From Salvia splendens (lineage: Eukaryota > Streptophyta > Magnoliopsida > Lamiales > Lamiaceae), in contig NC_056039.1 of assembly GCF_004379255.2 (NCBI RefSeq), forward strand, positions 7,242,501 through 7,306,500: a DNA stretch of 64,000 nucleotides, given 5' to 3'. The position numbers were made by a program, and so were the translations under genes. Under the pieces are notes generated by a model. That model saw nothing but the letters and a program-made list of their open reading frames with translations, was not told the origin of the DNA and made no database searches. Of the stretch, positions 34,230-45,150 are shown piece after piece. The stretch's first letter is position 1; every line of letters begins with the position of its first letter.

Positions 34230-34706
34230 ATGTCGCAGAAGAAAACGAAGAAAAAGGAAGCGGCATTGATTGAGGATGAGCGATTTGCTTCGGCGCAGTC
34301 GGACCCTCGCTTCATGGAAGCTCCGAAGAGGCAGTCCAAAGTCACAATCGACTCTCGCTTCCAGCGCGTATTCACCGACCGCAGCTTCATCTCCTCTCGT
34401 GCTCCCGTAGATAAGCGGGGCAAACCCAAGGCCAACAACACTTCCTCCTCTTCATCTCTCGCTCATTACTACCGTCTCCAACAAGATGACGTCCCAGAAA
34501 CAGATTCCCAAGCCGCCCAAATCGCCAATCCAGCTCAAACTAAAAGTGATACTGAAAAATTGAGGAACCTGGAGGATGACGACGACGATGAATTAGACGA
34601 AGAAGATGATGTTGGTGGGCAGAGTGTGGACGAGTCTTCATCCACCACTACTACTGACTCAGATGATGACAATTATGTGGACCAAGAGGATGAGGAAGAT
34701 AGCCTT
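34230..34706 (+). pseudogene. ESF1: 5' fragment of ESF1 (pre-rRNA processing)
   Basis: ESF1 is a nucleolar protein needed for 18S rRNA maturation, normally about 700 aa or more in plants. Here only about 159 codons remain, starting MSQKKTKKKEA. Diagnostic N-terminal blocks are SDPRFMEAPKRQSKV, IDSRFQRVFTD and APVDKRGKPKANN, followed by LAHYYRLQQDD and acidic stretches (DDDDDELDEEDD, DSDDDNYVDQEDEED). At about 34707 the frame runs into PIF transposon sequence and the rest of ESF1, including its conserved middle and C-terminal domains, is not found anywhere in the window. It is either a gene cut by the PIF element or a captured fragment. Confidence 0.8.
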
Positions 34707-34797
34707 ATGCCACCGGACAGTTTTTCCACGCCACCGGACAGTTTTTCCACGACAGTAGTGAACTGGCCTTTCCACGCCACCGGACAGTTTTTCCACT
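34707..34797. repeat. Triplicated 21-bp junction between ESF1 and PIF
   Basis: CCACCGGACAGTTTTTCCACG-type units occur at about 34710, 34731 and 34776. The third belongs to the transposase NCPVAW region; the first two are extra copies at the join. Such short templated copies are typical of error-prone double-strand break repair. Confidence 0.8.
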
Positions 34798-35306
34798 CCC
34801 GATGCATGCAATCGATACTTCCTAACATCCCTGGGAAACCGTGCACCGAACCGTGCATATCTAGCAGTCTGTGGCACTCATCAGAGGTTGGCTTTCGTAG
34901 GAACTCCGGACCAAAGATTTCCCGGATCCCCTTACAAAACTGCCTGAGCACTGTTAGGCTAGTTGTCTCACCCATCTGTAGGTATTTGTCGAACATATCA
35001 GCCGGTCCGGCATAGGCAAGCTGCATAATTGCAGCGGTGCATTTCTGAAAAGTAGACCGCCCCGATTCGGCCAGTGCAATCACTCCGGAGGGTGAAGAAC
35101 CTGTACCGCTCAGCCAAATTCGTCGCTATATGGGTGAAGAGTCGTTGCGACATTCTGAAACGCCGACGGAAAGTCTCGGGTGGGTAACGGGGGTTATCCA
35201 CAAAGTAGTCTGCCATTAGCCGCTGGTGCGCTCTGCTATGGTCTCGTTGGATGGTCCGACGATGAGTAATCGTAGGAGGGAGCGCGACCTCCGCCAATTC
35301 CGCCAC
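34750..35306 (-). pseudogene. PIF/Harbinger transposase fragment
   Basis: It reads AELAEVALPPTITHRRT, then MADYFVDNPRYPPETFRRRF, then after a frameshift near 35080 GRSTFQKCTAAIMQLAY and GSIDCMHREWKNCPVAW. The first catalytic aspartate is present, with an arginine in place of tryptophan after DCMH. Everything after GQFT, including the second and third catalytic residues, is lost at the ESF1 junction. Confidence 0.85.
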
Positions 35307-35312
35307 CCGCGC

Positions 35313-36190
35313 CGCCCGGTCGGGCGATGTGTTCTGCGAGATTGAAATTGCTATTATTTCCGCCCGGGTATAAAAGGAGACCTAGGTTTTCGACCTCAAC
35401 ATATCATACACGCCCCATAGCAGCTTTTGAAGGTTTGGAGAGTGGAATTGAGAGGAAAGGCGTCCCGATCCTCAACAAGATTGAAGACGAAGACGAATTT
35501 CCGTTCAGTCCACCCTTGGGAGTATTTTCATTGGTTTTCATGTTTTATTCAATGACTATGGTTTATTCTTATGTTTTTGAGTTGAATATGAGTAGCTAAA
35601 TCATTTGTAGAGTTTTGGTGAGGACTACAATGAACACTTGTGATTAATTCAATAGCTTTTGATTACCTATGCTCTTGTGATTATTTTGCTTCATTCTTGT
35701 GCCTTTCAATTCAATTGCCTAGCTAACAATTGGATATATTGACCTAGTTTTGAGTAATCGAGAGATACCTAATTAGGATTGATAAAAGAATGAACAACAC
35801 CTACTTTCTGGAGTTCACGACCAAAACGCCCGGTCGGGCGTTTCCCCTTAAAGATCGCCCGGTCAGGCGTTTTCTCTGGAATCCTCTAAAAGCATTGTCT
35901 TCGTCTTCGAAAGGGCTTCGCGTGAGTATCTTGCACACCCCCATCGGAGTCCGGATGAGAGAGTTATGGCTATTATACGAAAGTCGCGCATTGAAGCGCG
36001 CCCGGTCAGGTGATTCTTCCTTCAAGCTCGTTTTCAAGTCATTTTCACCTGTTTTAGCTCCAAACACTCGATAAATTCGTCAAAACACTTATGTAGTGGA
36101 TAATGGATGTAAACTCAAGTAGTATTCTACAAAAACACTGAAATGTTCACGTTAAACATCCAAAATACTTGCTAAACCACGAGTTTAGCA
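35313..36190 (-). repeat. 3' LTR with internal inversion and deletion
   Basis: 36190 down to about 35806 matches 41966-41577 in the same orientation with few differences. From about 35805 to 35313 the sequence matches the complement of about 41050-41550, so this block is inverted relative to the 5' LTR. The terminal part equivalent to 40584-41050 is missing, as is a target duplication on this side. Breakpoints fall next to CGCCCGGTCGGGCG palindromes. Confidence 0.8.
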
Positions 36191-36203
36191 ACTCCCCCAA
36201 ACT
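36191..36203 (-). other. Polypurine tract of the LTR element
   Basis: On the minus strand AGTTTGGGGGAGT directly precedes the 3' LTR start TGCTAAACTCG, the position where plus-strand DNA synthesis is primed. Confidence 0.85.
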
Positions 36204-37800
36204 TAAACACTTATTTGTCCTCAAATAAAAAGTTTAAAACATAGAATGTGAACTCGTGTAAGCATGTTGGATTGTCATCACTGCCTCAATAAAAGAAAAC
36301 AGAATCATCATGTATCAATAACTTCGCAAACTAGTACACCAAAATGAACATTGCTTCAAGCTACTAGCACGTATTTCACTTTGTCAATTTGCCCTCACCG
36401 GAAGTATATAGTGTGATAAAAAAATTTTCTTCTTTCTCTCACTCTCAAAGTGTATGTGTATAAAATAGACCTCTCAAATCAATCAAAAATGTATAGCTTA
36501 CCTTAAGCTTGCTCGAAGTCTAGACTCTCCTCTACTGTGTTGTGACTACAGATTTAGGATCCGAAAGGTCTTTACTAGAGGTTGTAATGTAAGGCTCTTT
36601 GGTAAGGTGAGGAAATATTTGGCTAAAAAGTGACTAAACCCAATTATAGCAAAAGTGATCAATTTCACTACATCAAATTTAGTACCCCACCAACCATTCG
36701 AATCTCAGTAAATTCTAGACTTTGTCAAGATTTCTTCTCACTTCCCAATTCCTTTAATTTTTTTTTCTTTTCAAGATCTTTTTCTTTTTTTTTGTACATC
36801 ATTTCCCTTTTTTTCTTATGCACAACCAATTCTTTCATTCAAACAATGAGGTCTATGCACTTTTCACAAGTAAACGCGCTACTTTTCTTTCTACCTTATC
36901 TCTCCAACTCTTTTCACAAAATATAAACTAAAATTCACCAAGAGTGTATGGATATTCCCTTTTATTTAGCTTCCAAAGAAAAAGGCTTTAAAGGCTCAAA
37001 GTGGCTAGCTAGGGAAAAATATTATGAATAAGGTCATAAATTTGGATATCAAAAGTAGCTAAGAAGGATGGCCTAACGTCCTCTCCTATTCCTATAATCA
37101 CTATGTAGACTCAAGAAGACCGCGAGCAAGTTCTAGAAACATATAACATAGTTGATGAAAAATCACACATTTTTGGAAAAAGATATTGGCTCAATTCTCA
37201 CATGGTATTTTTCGGCAAATGACAAAGCAACGAGCAATTCACTCTAGGCAAATCACAAGCAGGAAATACGAGTTACTTAGCTAAATCAACAAGTTTTCAC
37301 AAACATTTTACGCAAGTTCTCATCATAGGCAATTCATCCAACAAACCTACTTAATTCATCTCCAAACGTCTCCAACTTCCCATTCAATTTCACCCAAGGG
37401 AGTATACAAAAAGAAACAACACAAACTAACAAAGCACACACAAGGAAAACTTCACTAATCATCATATCAATTACGGTACCATCAAATAAAGAGAGAGAGA
37501 GAGGTAAAAGAAGGAATCCACTAGACACCCCCCCAAACTTATTCCAAGCAAAGCTGGGATAAGTTTGAAAGATAGTGGATCTCTCATGTACCTTCACTGC
37601 CGAGGAAGAGGCGCCACTGGCCACGGGCATTGATGTCGTTTTTCACCCATCGAAGCCTATTTCCCTGTTCCACTCAAAACACAAAGAAAACACAAAAACA
37701 CACCAAAACACACAAAAATAAAAAATTTACCTACTAGGGGTTGCCTCCCCCATAGCGCAACTGTTTAACGTCGTTTGCCCGACGGTCTTCAAGCTTTCAC
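36204..37800 (-). other. Non-coding region where pol would be expected
   Basis: Between the protease end and the polypurine tract there is no reverse transcriptase, RNase H or integrase motif in any frame. A 98-codon minus ORF at 37334-37630 has two hydrophobic stretches but matches nothing recognised. A T-rich tract lies at 36757-36820. Confidence 0.7.
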
Positions 37801-40462
37801 TTAATGATCTAATCTCACTCGGATAATGTCATCGGGGCCCTTCTTCGCTTTAGCGGCCAAGTAGAGCTTGTGTAGACGCTTCTTCCACCAAGTGGGCTTC
37901 ACATCGGCCCCAACAACACCTTCTTTAGGTATTCCAATTTCCACTTTGGCAACCTTCATCTTTTTAACCCCCAATCCATGTTCATCTTCAAACATCCATT
38001 CAGGCATAAATATTTCCTCCAAAGGATTCTCAATCTCATCATCCCTAGCCCTCACATGTGCCGCTTGTATCATCTTGCACTCTTCAACTTTTAAGGGCTC
38101 CTCTTCCACTCTCTTGGACTCTTCCACTTCATGACGTTTCATCTTGTCCAACAAGGAGAGAATGACCGTCTTGTTTCCATGCCTAAGGGTGAGTTCTCCC
38201 TTAGTGACGTCAATTAGAGCTTTTCCAGTTGCTAGGAATGGTCTTCCAAGGATGAGAGAGACATTTGGATCCTCCTTCATGTCCAAAACAACAAAATCCA
38301 CGGGGAAGATAAAATCATTCACCCTTACTAATACATTCTCAAGGAGTCCATTCGGATTTATCCGCCATTTGAAGGGTAAATGTAGTTGGCTTCAAGACAC
38401 CAAATTTCAACTTTCGGAAGAAGCTTAAAGGCATGAGATTTATGCTTGCCCCTAAGTCACACAAGGCCTTAGTTTGCCTATCATTCCCGATCACACAAGA
38501 AATGTTAAAGCTCCCCGGATCATTCATCTTTGCCGGCATCTTTTCTTGGATGATTGCACTACAATTCTCGGTCAAGTTTACGGTTTCATAATCAACCAAC
38601 CTCTTCTTCTTGGACACAATCTCTTTCAAAAACTTGAGGTAGCCGGGCATTTGTTGGAGAGCCTCAATAAGAGGAATATTGAGGTGCACTCTCTTGAAGA
38701 TCTCAAGGAACTTAACAAGCTTCTCATCCAACTTCTTCTTTTGCACCACTTGAGGAAAAGGAATTTTAACCTTTTGTGGCGTGGGAGGAGCAATTGTCTC
38801 GGGTTGAACCTCAGACTGCATAAGAGGTGCTTCCATCTTAATCTCCTCTTCTTCTTTCTCTTCGGGTACTTCTTTAGCTTCCACCTCGGGCATAGGAGGA
38901 CTCTCATAGCTTGTCCCACTCCTTAAGTAGATTGCCTTGCAGTCTTTTGGATTTGGAACTATAGTGCTTGGGAATTGCCCCGATTGATGTAATTGTCCCA
39001 CGGCTTGGGCAATCTGACTCATCTGCGTCTCCAGGCTCTTCATATGTCCTGCCATGCCATGCATATTATTCTCAACTTTCTCTAGCCTTTGATTAGTATG
39101 CTCCATGTTCTTGTGTGACTGAATCATGAATGCATTCAATATGTCCTCTGAACTTTTGTTATGCGGCTCAGTGATCATTCCTTGAGAAACTGTGAACCCC
39201 GGTGGTGGTTGAAGGGCATTGTTGGGGTTCCCATATGATAGGTTAGGATGCGCCATATTCCCAAAATGATTGTAACCTCCACCCCCTTGATTGGGGCGGG
39301 AGTTGTTATAGTATCTATTGCCCCCTTGGTGTATGTAGCTAACATCCTCTACACCCTCTTTCTGCTCCTGTATAGCCGGTCCCATCCCCATGAGATCTAT
39401 CTTCTTGTGGAGGAGCTCCATTTGTTTATACATGCTGTCCATATGGCTGCTCTCTGCGGCAGAGGCTACTCTGTGTATGTTGCTCATCTCGTTGTTCCAG
39501 CCTTCATCATTAGAGGTCACTCTCTCAATCACCTCCATGGCCTCTGCTTCTCCCTTCTTTAGCAATGACCCCCCTACGCTCAAGTTCAGTTCGCGCTTTG
39601 CTTCAGGCAGACACCCCTTATAGAATGCTAGGACTTGATGCGTCGGATTCAGCCCATGATTGGGGCACCTCTTCATCAGCCCCTTGAATCTTTCCCAAGC
39701 TCCTCGGATACTCTCTTGGGGAGTCATCTCAAACGAAATGATTTCTGACTGCCTCTTCAATGCCTCACTCGGTGGGTAGTATTTTTCTAAGAACTTCTCA
39801 ACCATGGCCTCCCACGTGCGAATGTAGTTGGGCTCCATACTATCCAGCCAATCCTTGGCATCATTCTCCAGAGAAAAAGGGAACACCCTTAATCTGAGCT
39901 GTTCATCTGTGACTCCATTTATCTTCGTCGTGTTGCAGATCTGGATGAATTTAGTGAGATGCTTGTTAGGATCCTCGGTGGGTCGGCCTCTAAAAGCATT
40001 GTTTTCAGCCATCTGAATTAATCATCTCCTAAGTTCAAATGTGTTGGCATGAACATTGTTGCCAACGGGTGGGTTTGCCACCCCATGATAGGCATACATA
40101 TTTTGGACAGGTATCACATTCTGCCTTTGATCTAACCGCTTCTGCAAGTCTTCGAGTTGTTGTTGAAGCTGAGCATTCGTTGGAGGAGGTGGTGGAACAT
40201 CATTCCCGTCTCCGTTCTCCATAGGAATAGGAGAATGTGGCTCAAACTGAATAGGGGAGTAAACTGGTGACGGAGTAGGTGACGGTGATTCTTGAACCGG
40301 TGAAGGTGATCGTCTCTGGACCGGAGAAGAGACTCGGATCCTTTGATTTAGCCTTCTCAAAGCGTTTCTCCTTCTGTTGGATGCTTCGATCTCAAGATCG
40401 ATAGGCTCTAAAGGTAGACCCCTAGAGCGTGTGTGCATACAACCTGAAACAAGAAAACCCAA
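37801..40462 (-). pseudogene. Athila-like gag and aspartic protease, interrupted
   Basis: Three minus-strand segments in order. 40462-40022 starts MGFLVSGCMHTRSRGLPLEP and has an SPSPVQESPSPTPSP-rich linker, ending at TGA. 40012-38339 continues in the same frame after that TGA with MAENNAFRGRPTEDPNKHL, the gag core (DAKDWLDSM, ESIRGAWERFKGLMKRCPNH), a glycine-rich patch, and the protease motif LCDLGASINLMPLS. After a frameshift near 38345, 38322-37801 carries FIFPVDFVVLDM and LILGRPFLATG, the protease C-terminal part. No zinc knuckle was noticed. The in-frame TGA, if truly there, splits gag unless read through. Confidence 0.85.
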
Positions 40463-40559
40463 CGTGAGAGCTCAAAAATAAAATCAAAATTAAAGCAATA
40501 AAGTCTAAACTAGTAATCTCCATCTTTACCACGATATTGAGCTAAATTAACACAAATTA

Positions 40560-40577
40560 TCCCCGGCAACGGCGCCA
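40560..40577 (-). other. Primer binding site, tRNA-Asp
   Basis: The plus strand reads TCCCCGGCAACGGCGCCA, identical to the 3' end of plant tRNA-Asp, so the minus-strand element is complementary to it over 18 bases. It lies six bases from the LTR end. tRNA-Asp priming is known for Athila-type elements. Confidence 0.88.
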
Positions 40578-40583
40578 AAAACT

Positions 40584-41966
40584 TGACTCAACTTATTTTA
40601 ACACAAGAAATTCACGCAAGTGTACGGGGCTAGTGTAGCACAAAGTAAGCAAGAGTATCGTATCCCACAGAGACAAATTGTGTAAACTCAAGTACCACAA
40701 ACCGATTTCAACTACTATTTAGACAAAGCAAATGTTTGGTTTTGATATTTAACTATTAAACATAAACAATGTAAAACAAAATACAAAAGATAAAGTTCCA
40801 AATAAGAGAACGAGGTGGAGCTTTGGATCCGACTACAATACCCACAATGTAAACAACTCAACAACTTTGATTACCCGTTGAAGTCTCTAGGATTAGTAGG
40901 ACAATCGCTATTCTAGGCTAAGCCCCCTCTCGAGTGCACTCAACCCGTTGATTAACTATTAATATTGAAGTCTCCTTCTAATACTTCACAATTAACTCCT
41001 ATACACAAAAGATTCAAGCCCTCACTCTAGAATTCCTTCTCTCGAATGCAAATTATCTAGGTGTTGTTCATTCTTTTATCAATCCTAATTAGGTATCTCT
41101 CGATTACTCAAAACTAGGTCAATATATCCAATTGTTAGCTAGGCAATTGAATTGAAAGGCACAAGAATGAAGCAAAATAATCACAAGAGCAAAGGTAATC
41201 AAAAGCTATTGAATTAATCACAAGTGTTCATTGTAGTCATCACCAAAACTCTACAAATGATTTAGCTACTCATATTCAACTCAAAAACATAAGAATCATA
41301 GTCATTGAATAAAACATGAAAACCAATGAAAATACTCCCAAGGGTGGATTGAACGGAAATTCGTCTTCGTCTTCAATCTTGTTGAGGATCGGGACGCCTT
41401 TCCTCTCAATTCCACTCTCCAAACCTTCCAAAGCTGCTATGGGGCGTGTATGATATGTTGAGGTCGAAAACCTAGGTCTCATTTTATACCCGGGGCGGAA
41501 ATAATAGCAATTTCAATCTCGCAGAACACATCGCCCGACCGGGCGATTTTAAGTCGCCAAAACGCCCGGTCGGGCGAACTTTCTGGAGTTCGCGACCAAA
41601 AGGCCCGGTCGGGCGTTTTCCCCTTAAAAATCGCCCGGTCCGGCATTTTCTCTGGAATCCTCTAAAAGCATTGTCTTCGTCTTCGAAAGGGCTTCGCGTG
41701 AGTATCTTGCACGCCCCCATCGGAGTCCGGATGAGAGAGTTATGGCTATTATACGAAAGTCGCGCATTGAAGCGCGCCCGGTCAGGCGATTCTTCCTTCA
41801 AGCTCGTTTTTAAGTCATTTTCACCTGTTTTAGCTCCAAACACTCGACAAACTCGTCAAAACACTTATGTAGTGGATAATGGATGTAAACTCAAGTAGTA
41901 TGCTACAAAAACACTGAAATGTTCACGTTAAACATCCAAAATACTTGCTAAACCACGAGTTTATCA
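40584..41966 (-). repeat. 5' LTR of the gag-protease element
   Basis: Bounded by TGACTCAACTT and GAGTTTATCA on the plus strand, 1383 bp. On the minus strand it has a TATAAAATGAG promoter near 41490 and several CGCCCGGTCGGGCG palindromes at about 41530-41645. Its last 100 bases match the solo LTR at 9177-10634. Confidence 0.88.
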
Positions 41967-42334
41967 ATCCTCCTCGTCGGCTTCCCTCTGCACCTCTTGA
42001 ATCAGAGAATTCCACGCGTCATTCCACAAATCGTCCATTTTAATACCAATGGAATCCACAAATTTTAGTGAGCAAAAGTATAAATAAAGAGTTGGAATTG
42101 TGTGAAAATAATGAGGGAAATTGGGTGTATTTATAGTAAATTAAATAATTTTTTTAAAAAATAATAATAAAAAAAATTGTCCGCCCCCTACCGCCGCGCT
42201 ATAGGCCGGCGCGCCCTCGGCGCCTAGTCGCCGATCGCCCTTCCGCCCCAAAAAAAGTGTCTGCACCGGGGCGGACGCTTCTCCCGCTATAGTTAGCCGC
42301 GGCGGCCGGCGCGCCGCACCTATAGTGGATGCTC
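41967..42334 (-). mobile_element. 5' end of the PIF element
   Basis: Contains the ATG at 42038 and 24 codons that end at the LTR junction, a leader with a TATA-like box, GC-rich subterminal sequence (GGCGCGCC-type words) and the TIR ending GGATGCTC. It is the separated half of the element at 34750-35306. Confidence 0.75.
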
Positions 42335-42941
42335 TAAATAAAACTACAAGAAGAAATACTTTGAAGAGCATTTTTATTTTTCAAATGATATGAACAAAGG
42401 ATTAAACTATGTACAGGCAATTAGAAAATAATTAAAAATAAAAATATATTAAGGGAAAATGATCAACTAAAATATAATAAGGAACTATAAAAGCACAAAT
42501 CCTCAATTATATTCAGGCAATTTGAATTTGCTTCTTAGGAAGTTGCAACTTCAACTCATTTATTTTTATAAATGTTTGTGATTTGTCCATTTTAATTTTA
42601 CCAAGCCTCCCGCTCATTTCCCCACCTACATTCCGCGCTGCTGCTTGCTTGAATACCTAAACAACTATGCCTCGCGCTTCCACATCTGAGGTCGAATTCC
42701 TAAACAACTTGCCAAAAGTCAGAAAATGAGATAGTACTCTTGGACTACTATTAATAGCTCAATTTTTTTTTGTTAAATGACTACTAATGTAGGATATATT
42801 GTAAATGAAAATTTTAATCTCTGTAATTGAGAAAATTATCAATTAAATTACATATTTAAATTATGGCCTGCCCTATAAATTTTAAAATTTAAATATAAAA
42901 GTATAACTACTGAATTTTTCCACAATGATCTAAAGCAAATA

Positions 42942-43194
42942 CTCCCTCCGTTTTTTAAAAATAGCAACTATTTCCATTTTGAGTTGTTCCTTAAAAATAA
43001 AAACTTTAGAATCTTTCTATTTTAGGATATGAACCCCACAATTCACTAACTCTACATTTTCTCTTCATCTCTCTTACTTTACTCATTTTTATTTTTCTCC
43101 CTCTTACTTTATCAATTTTTCTCACTTCCTTTACCAATTGTGCATTAAAATCCGTGTCGTTTCAAATGTTTCTATATTTTGAATACGGAGGGAG
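42942..43194. mobile_element. Stowaway-like MITE
   Basis: Flanked by TA, ends CTCCCTCCGTTTTTTAAAAA and TTTTGAATACGGAGGGAG. Non-coding. Confidence 0.8.
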
Positions 43195-43727
43195 TAATAC
43201 TTTATACGACCTGAGACATTATTTTAACACAAGATTTAAGAAAACAATGTTTAGAGAGATAAGTAAAGAGAGTATAAAGTAGAATAGAGAAATGTATTGT
43301 TTTTTTTGCTAAATATGAATCAATTTAGATGGGACATCCCTAAAAAGAATTACAAATCGCTTATGGTTGGACGAGTGAAGTATAACAAAATTAAATATGT
43401 TGTGACAACAAAACAATGCTGTTTTGGACAAAATTATGTTATTCTATTTAGGGTGTGAGTTAAAGCAACACTAAGTAATGTAAAACAACACAGTTTTATG
43501 ACATATTACATCCGTCCACGAAAAATAGTTATATTTTACTATCATTTTATGTCTTCCATCAAAATTAGTTTCTATCTGTTTTTTGTAAGTTTTTTCTCTC
43601 TAATGGGGTGAGTTTTATTTTCCACTAGCATTACATTTACTACTTGTTTTCTCTATATCTTTTTTATTTTACCAATTTTTTAAACATATCAATTTTTTTT
43701 GCATTTTATTAGTTTTTGGAAAATATA

Positions 43728-43923
43728 CTCCATCTGGCGATGGAAAATAATATATAATTTTTTTTATTTTTAGATGCCCGCAAAAAATATGCTCATCCCA
43801 CTTTTTCTTCTCCCCCTCTCTCTCTCTTACTTTACCTAATTTTTCTCACTCTCTTATTTTACCAATTTCTCATTGAAACTTGTGCTATCTTTCCATGAGC
43901 CTATTTTTTGTGAACGAAGGAAG
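43728..43923. mobile_element. Stowaway-like MITE
   Basis: Flanked by TA, ends CTCCATCTGGCGATGG and TTTGTGAACGAAGGAAG. Non-coding; partly diverged. Confidence 0.55.
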
Positions 43924-44003
43924 TATAAATTTGATTGATTTGTTTTATTTTATTATTTTTATAATTTTACACATCTGAATATTTTTAATAAATAAAAGCG
44001 TAC

Positions 44004-44231
44004 TACCTTCGTCCATAAAAATAGACTAATTTTACTATTTTTGACCGTCCACCAAAATTAGACAAATTTTAATATGGAAAGTTTTAAACAAATAAGAGTA
44101 CTAACCATACACATCATTCTAAATGTGGAATACATAGTCCACTAACACTACTTCCACCATCTTTTATCTTCATCTCTCTTACATTATCAATTGCGCATTA
44201 AAACTCGTATCATATTTTTTTATGAATAGAG
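44004..44231. mobile_element. Stowaway-like MITE, degraded
   Basis: Left end CTACCTTCGTCCATAAAAAT; right end TTTTATGAATAGAGGTAA. Boundaries approximate. Confidence 0.45.
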
Positions 44232-44477
44232 GTAATATTGTTTATACAAAACTTTAGTTTTATTTTTATCAAATTTGAACTATATAAATTTATTGTATTA
44301 TTTAATATTTTCTACAAAATTTGAGTTATATAAAATCTGTATAAACTAATATTTTGGAAACCAAAAAGTGTTCCTAAAGAAGGTCTAAAATTAATTTTTT
44401 ATTTTATGAGAGCAATGAGAGAAGAGAGAGAATATGTTTTATCAAAAATTCGGGATGGAAGTTTACATAAGTTTATT

Positions 44478-44519
<42 letters not shown>

Positions 44520-45150
44520 TAAAACAAATTTTATTTGGCACTGGATAATTAGAAAACAAAGTTAGTTACGACTTCATCTATCTGTAAAGAAAGCTACAGA
44601 AGAAACATGTGAACAAAGTTGAAGAGTATCTAAAAAATTTGAACATTTGGATAATAATGAACTTTTCTTTTCTATTAAATGTTCATCTATAGCATCATCA
44701 ATCTCATAATAAAAACAAAAAACATTTATTTTTAATAGTAGTATGGATTGAAATAATTGCTTTTCTTGTACTTGTAACTGTAGTTCTATTTTTATTGAAG
44801 TGATTTTTTATTTCTTAAAATCTGCTTTCAGGTCATTTTACGATTAATTAACAATCATACAAGAATATTTCAAGAATTAACAAATATCGATACTCAACAT
44901 GATGACCGAGAAATATGAAATAATTGAGCTGTATTTCAGATTTTTTTAAAAAAATTATAACTAACTATTTGATTTGCATTGAGAGGAAAAAAAAGATAAG
45001 ATAAATTGGCGAACAACGCAAACAAGGGTAGCATAAAAAATAACAAGTGTTCCAAATATTTTTTATGAACTCGGCGCATTAAAAGTTGCATAAAGCAAAA
45101 ATTCAATACTATAATTTTTCGTTGTGCATAAGTTTTGTTTTATTTAGAAA

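Larger units (their letters stand above)
35313..41966 (-). mobile_element. Non-autonomous gag-protease LTR element (TR-GAG type)
   Basis: Reading on the minus strand: a 5' LTR (41966-40584), a tRNA-Asp primer site, a gag-protease frame with stops, about 1.6 kb of non-coding sequence, a polypurine tract and a rearranged 3' LTR (36190-35313). No reverse transcriptase, RNase H or integrase is present, so mobility would depend on a partner. Protease motif and primer site suggest the Athila/Tat branch of Ty3/gypsy. It is inserted in a PIF element. The two LTRs are nearly identical where collinear, implying recent insertion. Confidence 0.85.
34707..42334 (-). mobile_element. PIF/Harbinger element interrupted by an LTR element
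   Basis: The right end at 42334 has complement GAGCATCCACTATAGGTGCG, followed by TAA. On the minus strand a short coding start (MDDLWNDAWNSLIQEVQ, 42038 to 41967) is cut by the LTR element at 35313-41966. Transposase coding resumes at about 35306 with AELAEVALPPTITHRRT and runs to 34750. The left third, including the left TIR, is missing and is replaced by the ESF1 junction. Confidence 0.72.
42335..45150. other. Intergenic with MITEs
   Basis: AT-rich, no gene. It holds three recognisable MITEs (separate entries) and a (TA)n tract of 35 bases at 44481-44515. Confidence 0.5.

Noticed and set aside
37334..37630. 98-codon minus ORF with hydrophobic stretches, considered as an env-like product
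   Set aside because: No recognisable motif, and it lies in the non-coding zone of a gag-only element.
33532..42334. A single PIF element running from 33532 to 42334
   Set aside because: The flanks differ (TTA on the left, TAA on the right), and the ESF1 fragment with its own promoter lies between.
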